Assembly: GCA_018650795.1 (NCBI GenBank)
Contig: JABIFG010000174.1
Coordinates: 1-40,679, forward strand
Length of the DNA stretch: 40,679 nucleotides
Source: Fidelibacterota bacterium
GTDB lineage: Bacteria > Fidelibacterota > UBA8477 > JABMPR01
Direction: 5' to 3'
Numbering within the stretch: position 1 is the first letter of the stretch; each line of letters starts with the position of its first letter. The translations under genes and the position numbers were made by a program. The notes below the pieces were generated by a model, which saw only the letters and a list, made by a program, of their open reading frames with translations, ran no database searches and was not told the DNA's origin. This document shows, piece by piece, positions 6,823 through 14,845 of the stretch.

Positions 6823-8835
6823 TCAGCGCAGTTTGACTATTTTTTGAATGTAGCGATCCTGTTGCGTTTCCATTACCAGGAAATAAATCCCCGATCCTAA
6901 ATTTTCACTCCTGAAGTCAAATTCATGTTGACCGCTGGATAGGGTGCGATCACTTAATATTGCTTGAAGGTGGCGTCCCCGGACATCAAATAGCTCGAGT
7001 GAAACACGTCCCTCTTCACGAATGAGAATATTTATTTTTGTCTCTGGATTAAATGGGTTGGGATACACTTTAATTAGAGCTTGCTGATCTGGGTGTTGAT
7101 GAGAATTCGATTCCAGGTCAACTGTTGAGACATCCAACAGCGTTTCGATGATAGCAATCATGACCCCTGGCTCATACTCAGTTTTCGCCATACGCACAAC
7201 CCCGTTTTCATCCAGGATAAAATCTCTGGGATAGGGTGATGCTGCCCCAGGTAAATTGTAAAGACCATAGACACCCTCCGTATCATGCAGGATTGGAAAT
7301 GTAATACCTTGATCTGCAGCAAAATCGCTGATAGCAGGTAAAGACTCGTTGGAAACACCTATCACCTGGAGCCCTGCTTCCTCATACTCCTGCCAAATTG
7401 AAACCTCTATATCCGAAAACTCCGGAGCGCAGACAGGTCACCAGGCGGTGAAAAACGCTAAAACAACGGGTTGTCCAAACAGCTCTTGGGTACTGATGGT
7501 TCCCAGACCATTCACAACTTCCAGTTCGAATTCTGGCGCCATATCACCCACCATGGGACCAGAAGGATAATTACCAGTGAGGGTAATCTCAATTCCGAGT
7601 TCATCTGGGTCATTGGTGGTTAAAGTAAGTCCTTCTGCCCAGGAACCTGTACCAGGTCGATAAACGATGGGAATAGAAACAGAGCTGTCAGGGGCAACCA
7701 TATTATCACCCAACTCAATCTCGAAATCAGAAATATCGAGTGCGGCTTCAATAATTTCCAGCGGTGTATGACCATTGTTGTTGATTGTGAGATATCGAGT
7801 GAGTGCTCCATGTGCATGAACTCGGGGAAATTCAATTTTCCTAGTGCTAAGATCAATATCTGGACCCTGAATTTCACCATAGTTAAATACCACGAAGTCT
7901 TCCCACTCAGCCGAGAAAATGATATCACCTATCATTTCAATGGCCATCACACGACCACCAGTATCTTTATAACCTGCTAAGGTCATGCCCTGGTCATCAT
8001 AGGTCAATATCTCAACATCATCCCAGTCAGAAACTGCGATTCGGCTTGCGTTGGCAGACACGCGAGAAGCATATCCACTGGTGTTGTAGTTATTTACAAA
8101 TAAAGGGTTTTGTAGATCGCTGATATCAATCATGTCAACACCTGCAGCACCAACCGCAACGAATAAATAATGACCAACGAGGGCGACATCCTTTGCCGTA
8201 CCGCTGGTTGCTAAGCTTCCCAGGAGTTCTGGATTCAACAGATCTCGGACTGATACAATCTTAATTCCTGCGCTACCATCAGCGATATAGAGTGTACTAT
8301 CTGCAACCAGACTCGCCCAGGCATTATGGGTCGATATATTACTCAATGCCGAGAGAAAAGGTGCTTGCGAGATATCCACAAGCTCTATCCCAAGTTGATG
8401 TTTTGAAAGATAGAGAGTAGCTCCATCTGTTTCAGCATGCTCATAGCGTTGATCGCTTTGACTCTCGTCAGAATAGATTGTGGCAAAAGTCGGATCGGAA
8501 AGATCAGAGATATTTATAACGTGAACACCACATTCGCGACCAGTACCATAGGCATAATCTCCACTGGCAGTCCAAGAATAAATTCTGCCCCAATCACATC
8601 CTCCAGCATGATATGATGATATGACAGTCGGATTTAGGGGATCAGCTATATCGACAATATTCAGACCACCCAATCCCCCTGGAATAAACGCCAGGACTCC
8701 CTGGATATAGACATCCAGTAATTCATAATTATCTAAACGCGAGTGAGAAAGGATGCTCAAGTTTTTGGCATCTACTTCACTTGGGGAGAGCATCATCATC
8801 CCCATTAGTATTAGCTGATAAATTTCTTGATTCAT
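6823..8835 (-). CDS. Candidate selenoprotein: secreted LVIVD propeller + AhpC/TlpA-like redoxin (UxxC) + T9SS-type sorting domain
   Basis: One continuous frame of 670 codons interrupted only by a TGA at 7438-7440 (codon 466). Domains in order: short signal peptide (1-23); LVIVD-repeat propeller (about 40-320; repeats such as GLNIVDIADPLNP, GVDMIDISDLQNP); an immunoglobulin-like HYDIN/ASPM-type domain (about 325-423); a redoxin domain (about 425-570) opening VGDMAPEFELE; and a C-terminal sorting domain (about 587-670, VYPNPFNPETK ... GIYFLVM ... IVKLR). The TGA lies in FFTAW-stop-PVCAPEF, exactly where TlpA/AhpC-like redoxins have the first Cys of WCxxC; the second Cys (469) is present. Downstream redoxin and sorting sequence stays intact for 204 codons, which fits translation through the TGA as selenocysteine rather than decay. 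TGA is a normal stop elsewhere in the window, for instance in the overlapping ATGA junctions. Alternatives are a TGC-to-TGA mutation, a sequencing error, or a truncated propeller protein. The product would be a surface or periplasmic thiol/selenol oxidoreductase. Confidence 0.7.
7403..7440 (-). promoter_or_regulatory. Candidate bacterial SECIS hairpin after the in-frame TGA
   Basis: Read on the minus strand from the TGA: an outer stem ACCU (7435-7438) with AGGU (7403-7406), then an internal loop, then an inner stem UCCG (7423-7426) with CGGA (7412-7415), closed by the 7-nt loop GAGUUUU. The loop begins with G and starts about 15-16 nt after the UGA. Bacterial SECIS elements lie immediately downstream of UGA, at roughly this distance, and usually carry G at the start of the apical loop for SelB binding. 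The total span of 38 nt is like that of the fdhF element. The inner stem is only 4 bp and the spacing is at the short limit, so this is suggestive rather than conclusive. Confidence 0.45.
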
Positions 8836-8962
8836 AATTTTAAGCTAAGACATCAGTAGACAAACAATGTCAGCATTGCGACAACTCTGGCAATACTCAA
8901 TTGCCTAGTTATATTTACTTTTTATTGATTCTTTTCGAGGTTGGTATCTAAAAATTATAATT

Positions 8963-9041
8963 CGGCTGCGGACGGATATTTACCAGTACTCACCAAGGTT
9001 GATTTAGAGTACCGCCGATGCGTATCAACACTCCGCAGCCG
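8963..9041. other. Long inverted repeat with internal pseudoknot potential
   Basis: A perfect 10-bp closing stem (CGGCTGCGGA at 8963-8972, TCCGCAGCCG at 9032-9041) encloses 59 nt that contain two further complementary pairs. GTACTC (8986-8991) pairs with GAGTAC (9007-9012), and GTTGAT (8998-9003) in that hairpin's loop pairs with ATCAAC (9024-9029) outside it, an H-type pseudoknot. On the plus strand it is followed by TCTTTTTC; on the minus strand it lies about 130 nt upstream of the candidate selenoprotein gene and is followed by AATTATAATTTTT. It has no tRNA TTC arm. It could be a leader RNA, a terminator or a mobile-element remnant. The rest of this 496-nt gap holds the palindromic element described separately. 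Confidence 0.45.
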
Positions 9042-9155
9042 TCTTTTTCAAATAATCCAGCCATAAATTACTATCAGTATATACAGATATTGTCATACGA
9101 ATGACAGATGAGGTCATTTACTTCGTTAAACGGTTTTTAATTAGGAATGATCGGT

Positions 9156-9335
9156 CTAATTGGCGTCTGTCCATAAAGTCAACAATAAAACCGTTGAAAC
9201 GGTTAACAGGCTTAAGAGAGTGTTAGCAACCCACGACTTAAGTCGTGGGTTATCATAAACTTAGTAATTTAAAACCGTTTTAACGGTTTATTGCATCACT
9301 TGAAATACGGAACTTTAAAGACAGACACTAATTAA
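9156..9335. mobile_element. MITE/REP-like palindromic element with ~24-bp terminal inverted repeats
   Basis: The ends (9156-9179 and 9312-9335) are inverted copies matching at 19 of 24 positions (shared core GTCTGTC and TAAAGT). Inside, two hairpins AACCGTT-NN-AACGGTT (9189-9204 and 9273-9288) flank a perfect 24-bp palindrome at 9228-9251 whose half is AACCCACGACTT. The symmetric layout and lack of coding capacity indicate a non-autonomous element. Palindromes of this ACGACTTAAGTCGT kind are, as far as I recall, associated with IS200/Y1 (RAYT) transposases, but none is present here. The right end covers the stop codon of the adjacent minus-strand lipoprotein gene. Confidence 0.6.
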
Positions 9336-10210
9336 GGATAATTCGAAGGTGCGGTATCATAGCGTGTGGTTTCCATGGATCCCGTTTCATCACTTAAAAG
9401 CTGATACAGAAGTGGATCATGCAAAATTTCTGAAAGGCCTACCATCGTTCCATTTAATAAACACTCATGCAACACAACTCGAACCCCATGACTATAATCA
9501 GCATACCAATTTACATGGCCACTATAGAGTGGCTGGATGGGTTCACCATGTGGATAATGCCATCCGTAAATGATTACCTTGTCAGGTTTGGATGCAATCC
9601 GATTTGACAGAATTACATCCTTTTTGTGGCCGCTCACCAAGCTACCCAGGGGGTGGTCAGCCAATAATTCAGCCCGGGCCTCCCTAACCATTTCATTATG
9701 ATCTCTAAAGACTTCAACTGTGACCATGTTAGCACTTGGTGGAATAGGAGCTGGGGTCAATTTGACTTCAGAAGCTTCCCAGATGAGGTCAACCATTTTC
9801 CGGGTGGGTAGAATACTACCAAACTGATCCATAATTTTTTGTGCTAAAATGGGTGTCAGGGGTATGAGGAAATGATCATCATCTGATCCAATAGACAAAT
9901 AGTCCGGCATTACAAAAAAAGTAAGGGAATATGCTGTATCCTCAATTGTCAGGCTGGTTTCTATCGGTACTAAATCTCTAAGGAATGATGGTAGATTACC
10001 GGATAATATTGCATTAAAGATCATCTCCTCTCTTTGGACTAGCTCCAGAGATTCAATTGAACTTGCAAAGCTGGACCCAGAAAGCGCCTTGTCCTGACGA
10101 GGGCGTATTTCAAGCACCTGTTCAGAGGTTACCGGGTCGCTAGCCGTTTCCTGGCAAGAAACAAAGGGTGTGATCAATCCAATACATAAAATGATTAGTT
10201 TTGAGGACAT
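9332..10210 (-). CDS. Exported protein, probable lipoprotein, unknown function
   Basis: A 292-residue exported protein. The ATG at 10210 is preferred: GGGAA lies upstream and a hydrophobic leader follows, ending FVSC (Cys19), a near-lipobox; the longer reading to 10285 adds 25 polar residues. The middle contains FFVMPDYLSIGSDDDHFLIPLTP, and the C-terminal half has KPDKVIIYGWHYPHGEPIQPLYSGHVNWYADYSHGVR, with several His, Trp and Tyr residues. The Y-x-G-H-x-N-W-Y-x-D-Y-S-H-G block recurs in secreted proteins of planctomycete and Bacteroidetes-like genomes, as I recall, without known function. The stop codon lies inside the terminal repeat of the neighbouring palindromic element, so the native C-terminus may have been altered by its insertion. 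It is divergent from the alpha/beta hydrolase gene. Confidence 0.6.
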   Translation of the reverse strand: MSSKLIILCIGLITPFVSCQETASDPVTSEQVLEIRPRQDKALSGSSFASSIESLELVQREEMIFNAILSGNLPSFLRDLVPIETSLTIEDTAYSLTFFVMPDYLSIGSDDDHFLIPLTPILAQKIMDQFGSILPTRKMVDLIWEASEVKLTPAPIPPSANMVTVEVFRDHNEMVREARAELLADHPLGSLVSGHKKDVILSNRIASKPDKVIIYGWHYPHGEPIQPLYSGHVNWYADYSHGVRVVLHECLLNGTMVGLSEILHDPLLYQLLSDETGSMETTRYDTAPSNYP

Positions 10211-10344
10211 AAATTGATTCCCAAGATACGTTTTGACTTTTCCATAAAATATTTCCAGCGTTTGGCTCGAATAATATAAGGGCACGAATCCATTTCCAGT
10301 GTCTTTTCACTTCCCCTGCCATGCATTCACCTTAATTTGTTTCA

Positions 10345-11190
10345 ATGCAGACACCATTTCCATCCGCGCCTGTCATAAATCGATGGGGGAATCCAGCAGG
10401 CGAAGTCCTGTTCTTTCTACATGCTAACAGCTACTCGTCGAAAATGTACCATTCCTTTCTTGAGCCTTTATCCACTGACTATGATATCTGGGCACCTGAT
10501 CTTCCAGGTCATGGTGAGTCTCATTGGAATGGTCGCATTGAAGCTTGGATAGATCTGGCAAATTATTTTATTGCTCAATTAGAAAAATCACCACCTGCCA
10601 AACCTATTGTGGGCATGGGTCATTCAATCGGCGGGATTGTCATTATGCTCATGGCAATACAAAGACCGGAGTGGTTCCGTAAAATTATTCTCCTCGACCC
10701 GGTTATGCTTCCAAAACGCATTCTGATGGTGATACGAGTATTGAAACTACTTTCAATTACCCATATTATTCCTCTGGCCCGAGCTGCTAACCGGCGTAAA
10801 AATCATTTCCAGACCAGGGCTTCTGCACTGGAGCATTACACAAACAAACAAATTTTTTCACATTGGGAACCCCACTTTCTAGAAGCGTATGTTGAGACCT
10901 GCCTGCGAGAGACTGGTCAGGGTGCTTTCCAATTGTCTTGTGCACCGGAACTGGAATCCAGTATTTATCAGTCTATCCCATTGAATGTCTGGTCGCTTCC
11001 CAAAAATTTACCAGTTCCCGCACTCTTCATCATCGGTGAAAAATCGGATACCGTGAATCAGCGAGGCATTAAAAGGCTTAAAGGGTCAAGCGGAAATCAT
11101 ATTGTTAAAAGCGTCATTGCGGGGCATCTTTTCCCCTTTGAAAAACCCGCCGCAAGCATAGAGATAATAAAGGATTATCTGACCCTATGA
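10345..11190 (+). CDS. Cytoplasmic alpha/beta-hydrolase fold protein
   Basis: A 281-residue soluble hydrolase without a signal peptide. FFLHANSYSSKMY (residues 23-35) forms the oxyanion side, Ser94 in GMGHSIGG is the nucleophile, the acid is probably the Asp in GEKSDT (about 238-243), and His lies in AGHLFPFEKP. A lid region of helices spans about residues 120-200. This is the general esterase / lipase / epoxide-hydrolase-like family and its substrate cannot be inferred. It overlaps the next gene by four bases (ATGA), so the two are translationally coupled; the pairing with a YrdC-family gene has no obvious biochemical meaning. No strong ribosome-binding site is visible at the start. Confidence 0.85.
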   Translation: MQTPFPSAPVINRWGNPAGEVLFFLHANSYSSKMYHSFLEPLSTDYDIWAPDLPGHGESHWNGRIEAWIDLANYFIAQLEKSPPAKPIVGMGHSIGGIVIMLMAIQRPEWFRKIILLDPVMLPKRILMVIRVLKLLSITHIIPLARAANRRKNHFQTRASALEHYTNKQIFSHWEPHFLEAYVETCLRETGQGAFQLSCAPELESSIYQSIPLNVWSLPKNLPVPALFIIGEKSDTVNQRGIKRLKGSSGNHIVKSVIAGHLFPFEKPAASIEIIKDYLTL

Positions 11191-11801
11191 GAATTGAGCT
11201 TCACGGAACCACCATTAACCATCGAATTGTCGACCAGGTCGTTGATGTTCTCAAAAATGGCGGTTTGATTATCTACCCAACTGATACGGTTTATGGCCTG
11301 GGTTGCGATATCACTCAAAAAGCGGCTATTGAAAGAATCTATCGAGTAAAAGGGATGGAAAAACAGAAGCCGCTCAGCTTTGTATGCTCAGATATTAAAG
11401 ACATTTCCAAATATGCAAAAATTTCTACTGTAAATTATCGAGATCTACGAAAACATCTTCCGGGACCTTATACCTTTATCCTGCCTGGGACCAGAGAAGT
11501 CCCCAAGAGCTTGCTTTCGAAACAGAAAACTGTTGGAGTGAGAATACCTGACCACCCTCTCACACTTGCTATTGTTGAAGCACTGGGGAATCCAATTATT
11601 TCAACCAGTGTTAATATCAGCGCTAAAAGTTTTGCAAGTGATCCACAGGAATTCTCGGAGTATTATGAAGGTCAGGTTGATCTCATTCTCGATTCAGGTC
11701 CTACCTGGGCGGAGTTATCTTCTGTGATTGATATGACCGACGATGACCAACCCATAGTGATCCGTAAGGGGCAGGGCGATGTCAGCTGGTGTCTGACATA
11801 A
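11187..11801 (+). CDS. YrdC/Sua5-domain protein, YciO/TsaC-like (threonylcarbamoyl-AMP synthase family)
   Basis: A 204-residue cytoplasmic protein. The family makes threonylcarbamoyl-AMP from threonine, bicarbonate and ATP for the t6A37 modification of tRNAs. Recognisable parts are IIYPTDTVYGLGCD (28-41), the basic YRVKGMEKQKPLSF, LPGPYTFILPGTREVP, VGVRIPDHP, STSVNIS, and VIDMTDDDQPIVIRKGQG. The GPYTFIL...KTVG..IP.HP and VIDLTDD...RKGQGD pattern is closest to the YciO branch. It keeps the S-x-N motif (SVN) that YciO of E. coli lacks, but the KxR motif of TsaC is K-G-M. Whether it is the true TsaC of this organism or a paralogue depends on the rest of the genome. The start overlaps the upstream stop by four bases. 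Confidence 0.9.
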   Translation: MRIELHGTTINHRIVDQVVDVLKNGGLIIYPTDTVYGLGCDITQKAAIERIYRVKGMEKQKPLSFVCSDIKDISKYAKISTVNYRDLRKHLPGPYTFILPGTREVPKSLLSKQKTVGVRIPDHPLTLAIVEALGNPIISTSVNISAKSFASDPQEFSEYYEGQVDLILDSGPTWAELSSVIDMTDDDQPIVIRKGQGDVSWCLT

Positions 11802-11822
11802 CAATTTTGAAAGGAAGCTATC

Positions 11823-12893
11823 ATGGCTCAGGTAACACTCAAAAACTTAGATAAATCCTACGGTGAAACACAAATTCTCCATGGCATTAATCTGGAAATT
11901 CAAGATGGTGAATTTGCGGTGTTGGTTGGTCCTTCTGGTTGTGGAAAATCCACCACACTAAGAATTGTCGCAGGTCTGGAAGAAGCTAGCGGTGGTGATG
12001 TTTTCATAGGTGATACTCGTGTAAATGATGTGGAGCCCAAGAATCGTGATATCGCCATGGTTTTCCAGAATTATGCCCTGTATCCTCACATGGACGTGTA
12101 TGAGAATATGGCCTTTGGCCTACGCCTGAGGAAATATTCCGATAAGGATATAAAAGAGCGTGTTGAAGAAGCTGCTGAAATTCTCAGTGTTGAAGAATAT
12201 CTGCATCGGCGACCTAAAGAACTCTCAGGGGGTCAACGCCAGCGTGTAGCAGTGGGACGTGCCATTGTTAGAAAGCCTTCTGTGTTTCTATTTGATGAGC
12301 CTTTATCCAACCTTGATGCAAAACTCAGAGTGCAGATGAGGACTGAGATCAAAAAGCTCCATGCCCGTCTAAAAACGACCATGATATATGTGACCCATGA
12401 TCAGGTTGAAGCCATGACCATGGGAGATCGCATCGTGGTTATGAAAGATGGATATATCATGCAGGCTGATGAGCCGCTGGAAATTTATAAACGACCACAA
12501 AATCATTTTGTAGGCAGCTTCATTGGTTCTCCAGCCATGAATTTTTTCGATGTAGAGATTCAAGCTGGCCAGCTGGTGAATGAAAAATTCTCATTACCCA
12601 TTGATGATGTCCACCCTAAATCTCTCAAGGCTTTTGAAGGTCGTAAAATAAGGCTGGGAATTCGTCCGGAGCACTTCAAACTCCTCGATTCCCCTTCCAG
12701 TATTAGTGCTCAGCTTGAAGTCAGTGAACTCATGGGGAATGAATCCTATTTATACTGCTCAACTGGGATAGATACATTTATTGCCCGTGTTGCTGATAAT
12801 GCACCACGTAAGATCGGATCAGCACTTAGCCTGTTTGCTGAACCTGAGACATATCAATTTTTCGATCTGGATTCCGGGGAAAGAATCGATTAA
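11823..12893 (+). CDS. ugpC: Sugar-type ABC importer ATPase (MalK/UgpC/MsmX family)
   Basis: A 356-residue ABC ATPase that powers carbohydrate or glycerol-phosphate uptake. Walker A GPSGCGKST (36-44), Q-loop Gln82, signature LSGGQ (134-138), Walker B FLFDEP with Asp158 and Glu159, D-loop SNLDAKL and switch His192 (VTHDQ) are all intact, so the enzyme should be active. Residues about 240-356 form the MalK-type regulatory OB domain (GIRPEHF). There is a strong ribosome-binding site (AAAGGAAG, six bases before ATG). No permease or binding protein is nearby, so it is an orphan and may serve several sugar importers, as MsmX and UgpC-like ATPases do. It lies 21 nt after the YrdC-family gene. Confidence 0.95.
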   Translation: MAQVTLKNLDKSYGETQILHGINLEIQDGEFAVLVGPSGCGKSTTLRIVAGLEEASGGDVFIGDTRVNDVEPKNRDIAMVFQNYALYPHMDVYENMAFGLRLRKYSDKDIKERVEEAAEILSVEEYLHRRPKELSGGQRQRVAVGRAIVRKPSVFLFDEPLSNLDAKLRVQMRTEIKKLHARLKTTMIYVTHDQVEAMTMGDRIVVMKDGYIMQADEPLEIYKRPQNHFVGSFIGSPAMNFFDVEIQAGQLVNEKFSLPIDDVHPKSLKAFEGRKIRLGIRPEHFKLLDSPSSISAQLEVSELMGNESYLYCSTGIDTFIARVADNAPRKIGSALSLFAEPETYQFFDLDSGERID

Positions 12894-12963
12894 ACCAGTA
12901 CAATCTCCGTCATGCTTTGACAAATGGTCTATTCTAGAGTTAAAGTGGTCTTGATCCTTTTAG

Positions 12964-13044
12964 AACCTGCCTGCGCATAGCAGTACTGCCCACGTAGCAC
13001 TTCGGCGTAGTGGGTCTTCGGCGAAGGCTGGCGAACTTGACGAA
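12964..13044. repeat. Dispersed intergenic repeat, copy A (GC-rich hairpin family)
   Basis: The plus strand shares AACCTGCCTGCGC-TAGC, CTTCGGCGAAGGC-GGCGAA and TTGACGAA, in the same order, with the reverse complement of 28674-28722. This copy carries about 30 extra bases in the middle, which themselves fold (CCCAC...GTGGG). It lies in a 327-nt gap without genes between the ugpC-like and pepC-like genes. Confidence 0.6.
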
Positions 13045-13096
13045 ACCAACCAATAATACCAGTTAAATTCCAAAATACGCGTATCGTGTCATACTT

Positions 13097-13167
13097 CCCT
13101 TCGGCTTCGCTCAGGACAGGCTGGCTCAGCAAGACACACTATTTGTCTCCCTGAGGTTCTCGAAGGG
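13097..13167. repeat. Short inverted-repeat element of the CCCTTCG...CTCAGG family
   Basis: The ends are imperfect inverted copies: CCCTTCGGCTTCGCTCAGG at the left and the complement of CCCTTCGAGAACCTCAGG at the right. Related half-sites occur at 21684-21700 and 26051-26067. It has no coding potential. It looks like a dispersed intergenic palindromic repeat. Confidence 0.5.
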
Positions 13168-13174
13168 TAAAGGC

Positions 13175-13215
13175 AATCCAACTTAATTGGGTGCCTTTTG
13201 AAGTTAAATTGGATT
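13175..13215. terminator. AT-rich hairpin at the 3' end of the pepC-like gene
   Basis: AATCCAA-C-TTAA (13175-13186) pairs with TTAA-A-TTGGATT (13204-13215), an 11-bp stem with one mismatch, just after the stop codon of the minus-strand peptidase gene. There is no strong T-run. It may act as a terminator or as a 3' end stabiliser. Confidence 0.3.
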
Positions 13216-13220
13216 AAGTA

Positions 13221-14603
13221 TTATTCAGGCCCTCTAATCATATGATACATGGCATCCCAGGGTGGTAAAACAATAGGTTTCACTTCAAGTGCCAGGGCAG
13301 TTTTTTTATCCAGATATTTTTTGGGAAGAATCACCCCATACAGATATTGATCGAACCAGGCATCATCCATAAGCCAGTAGCCCTCATTACCACGCTCTGT
13401 CCCCCATGAATTTTCTACTCGCCACTGTCTCGCCTGTTTATCAACAATATCCACACCTACAAAGACCATGGCATGAGTCGGTATAGATTCGCCATACAGG
13501 ATTTGCTCACTTTTTGTCAGCTTAAAATCCACCCCTAGCAGGGCTTCATAGTCGTAGATGCCACGTACCATGAGTCCATCTGATCCGAGATGTTCCTGGC
13601 CAACATCACAGGCAAACCAGATTGGTTCATCAGCCAGAACAGCCTTCAACGTCTGTGCTTTGATAACATCCCCTGGGATATTTAAAACGGCCATATCCGG
13701 TTTTTCAACCATGTCTCTATCAAGGGTTATACTATAGGTCTGGTAGTAATCTTTAGTGGGGTTTTGAAGCAGATAGACATAATCAGCCAGATCATGATTC
13801 ACCACATTATCTCTAAATTGCTGTGGGGTGAAAACTTTGGCTTTACTCAACTTTTCATCTTCATCTTCATATTGCCAGGAAAATGATTGGGGTGGTTCTC
13901 CCAAGGCCAGGGCCAGGATTCTATATATATCGCTCAGCGTTTCCTGATGAATCATGGAATGTTTTGCAGGATCAGCACTCATGCGAATTTCAGAGGTGGC
14001 TCTTCGTAATCTCTTCTTCAAAAGTTTGTTCATATCCTTTGTATGCGAACTGGCATAGGTCTCTGGCATGGCAATCATAGGGACTAAACCATATTTGGCA
14101 ACCAAATCAACCACCATATTCCATTGACCACCATCACCAATGGGAGCATCCAACAGGAATTCCAGTTCACGATCATGAATATCTCTCTCGCGCATGATGA
14201 TCATCTGATTCAAAAAGAGATTTGATTTCTCCAGCTTATCATAAAAGAAGAGAAAGTTTTGTGAAAACTCAAATGTTTCTAGATCATATTTTTCAATCAC
14301 TACAGGTCGTAAAATATTGAGTCCGGCAAACAGCCAACATCTCCCGCTACTCTTCTGATTGCTAATACCCTTAACATCAATTTTATCTGAGAAAAGGTGT
14401 TGTTGCCTTGTTCGAGTAGCTTTATCAACAGACAGGGATTTGATACTATTGTTAGCCAGAGCATTCTGCCGGGCCACATTACTCTTGTCTGCGTTGAAAA
14501 TTTTTGAATAGGACGAAATTGTGGCTTTATCGAGTGCCTTCATTTCCTGGCCATAGCCCATGGAGATAATAGCAAATAACACAAACAGAATCATTTTTTT
14601 CAC
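13221..14603 (-). CDS. pepC: Secreted bleomycin-hydrolase/aminopeptidase C-like cysteine peptidase (C1B)
   Basis: A 460-residue papain-fold peptidase of the PepC / bleomycin hydrolase family. Catalytic residues are Cys89 in SSGRCWLFAG, His377 in PTHAMVFVGV, and Asn398 in VENSWGT; the oxyanion Gln is Gln83 in NQKSSGRC. Classical PepC is cytoplasmic and hexameric, but this one begins with a hydrophobic signal peptide (MILFVLFAIISMGYG then Q), so it is probably periplasmic or outer-membrane. The start is a GTG with GGGGAG seven bases upstream; an ATG three codons in is the alternative. The C-terminus is IRGPE rather than the short free tail of cytoplasmic PepC, whose last residue enters the active site. 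It is likely to trim peptides taken up from outside. Confidence 0.92.
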   Translation of the reverse strand: MKKMILFVLFAIISMGYGQEMKALDKATISSYSKIFNADKSNVARQNALANNSIKSLSVDKATRTRQQHLFSDKIDVKGISNQKSSGRCWLFAGLNILRPVVIEKYDLETFEFSQNFLFFYDKLEKSNLFLNQMIIMRERDIHDRELEFLLDAPIGDGGQWNMVVDLVAKYGLVPMIAMPETYASSHTKDMNKLLKKRLRRATSEIRMSADPAKHSMIHQETLSDIYRILALALGEPPQSFSWQYEDEDEKLSKAKVFTPQQFRDNVVNHDLADYVYLLQNPTKDYYQTYSITLDRDMVEKPDMAVLNIPGDVIKAQTLKAVLADEPIWFACDVGQEHLGSDGLMVRGIYDYEALLGVDFKLTKSEQILYGESIPTHAMVFVGVDIVDKQARQWRVENSWGTERGNEGYWLMDDAWFDQYLYGVILPKKYLDKKTALALEVKPIVLPPWDAMYHMIRGPE

Positions 14604-14845
14604 GGTGACTCCCCTTTAGTATGAATGCTATTAAGCTATATGAAAATGATGGTTTAAAAACTGCTTTTCATGAGAATGGTTTGTCTATACTGATTGCTTG
14701 ATGATGGTCTCATGAATGAGAGACACCAGTGACGGCTAGGATTTACCTGTGGCCAGAGTCATCCCCATTTCTCAGGTTCTACTCGTGTAATAATACCCAT
14801 CAGTCCTGGTGGCATGCATGGATACGGCTGCACATTAGATAGGTC

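Noticed and set aside
6823..7365. Separate 180-residue gene (redoxin C-terminus plus sorting domain)
   Set aside because: It is in the same frame as the upstream propeller reading frame, the sequence between them is coding in that frame with only one TGA, and the 'start' lies inside the redoxin domain. It is better treated as part of one gene.
8963..9041. tRNA gene (7-bp acceptor-like ends GGCTGCG/CGCAGCC)
   Set aside because: Neither strand has a T-arm with the GTTC signature or a plausible anticodon arm; the internal pairings form a pseudoknot rather than a cloverleaf.
9116..9335. CRISPR array (repeated AACCGTT units)
   Set aside because: Units are hairpins placed symmetrically in a palindromic element; there are no regular repeats and spacers and no cas genes.
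13057..13217. Complete second copy of the 31702-31860 inverted-repeat element
   Set aside because: The left end is similar, but the right end aligns only with gaps and another repeat lies between. At best a degraded copy.
14630..14710. 26-codon plus-strand frame between pepC-like and lipoprotein genes
   Set aside because: No ribosome-binding site, polar composition, no recognisable pattern.
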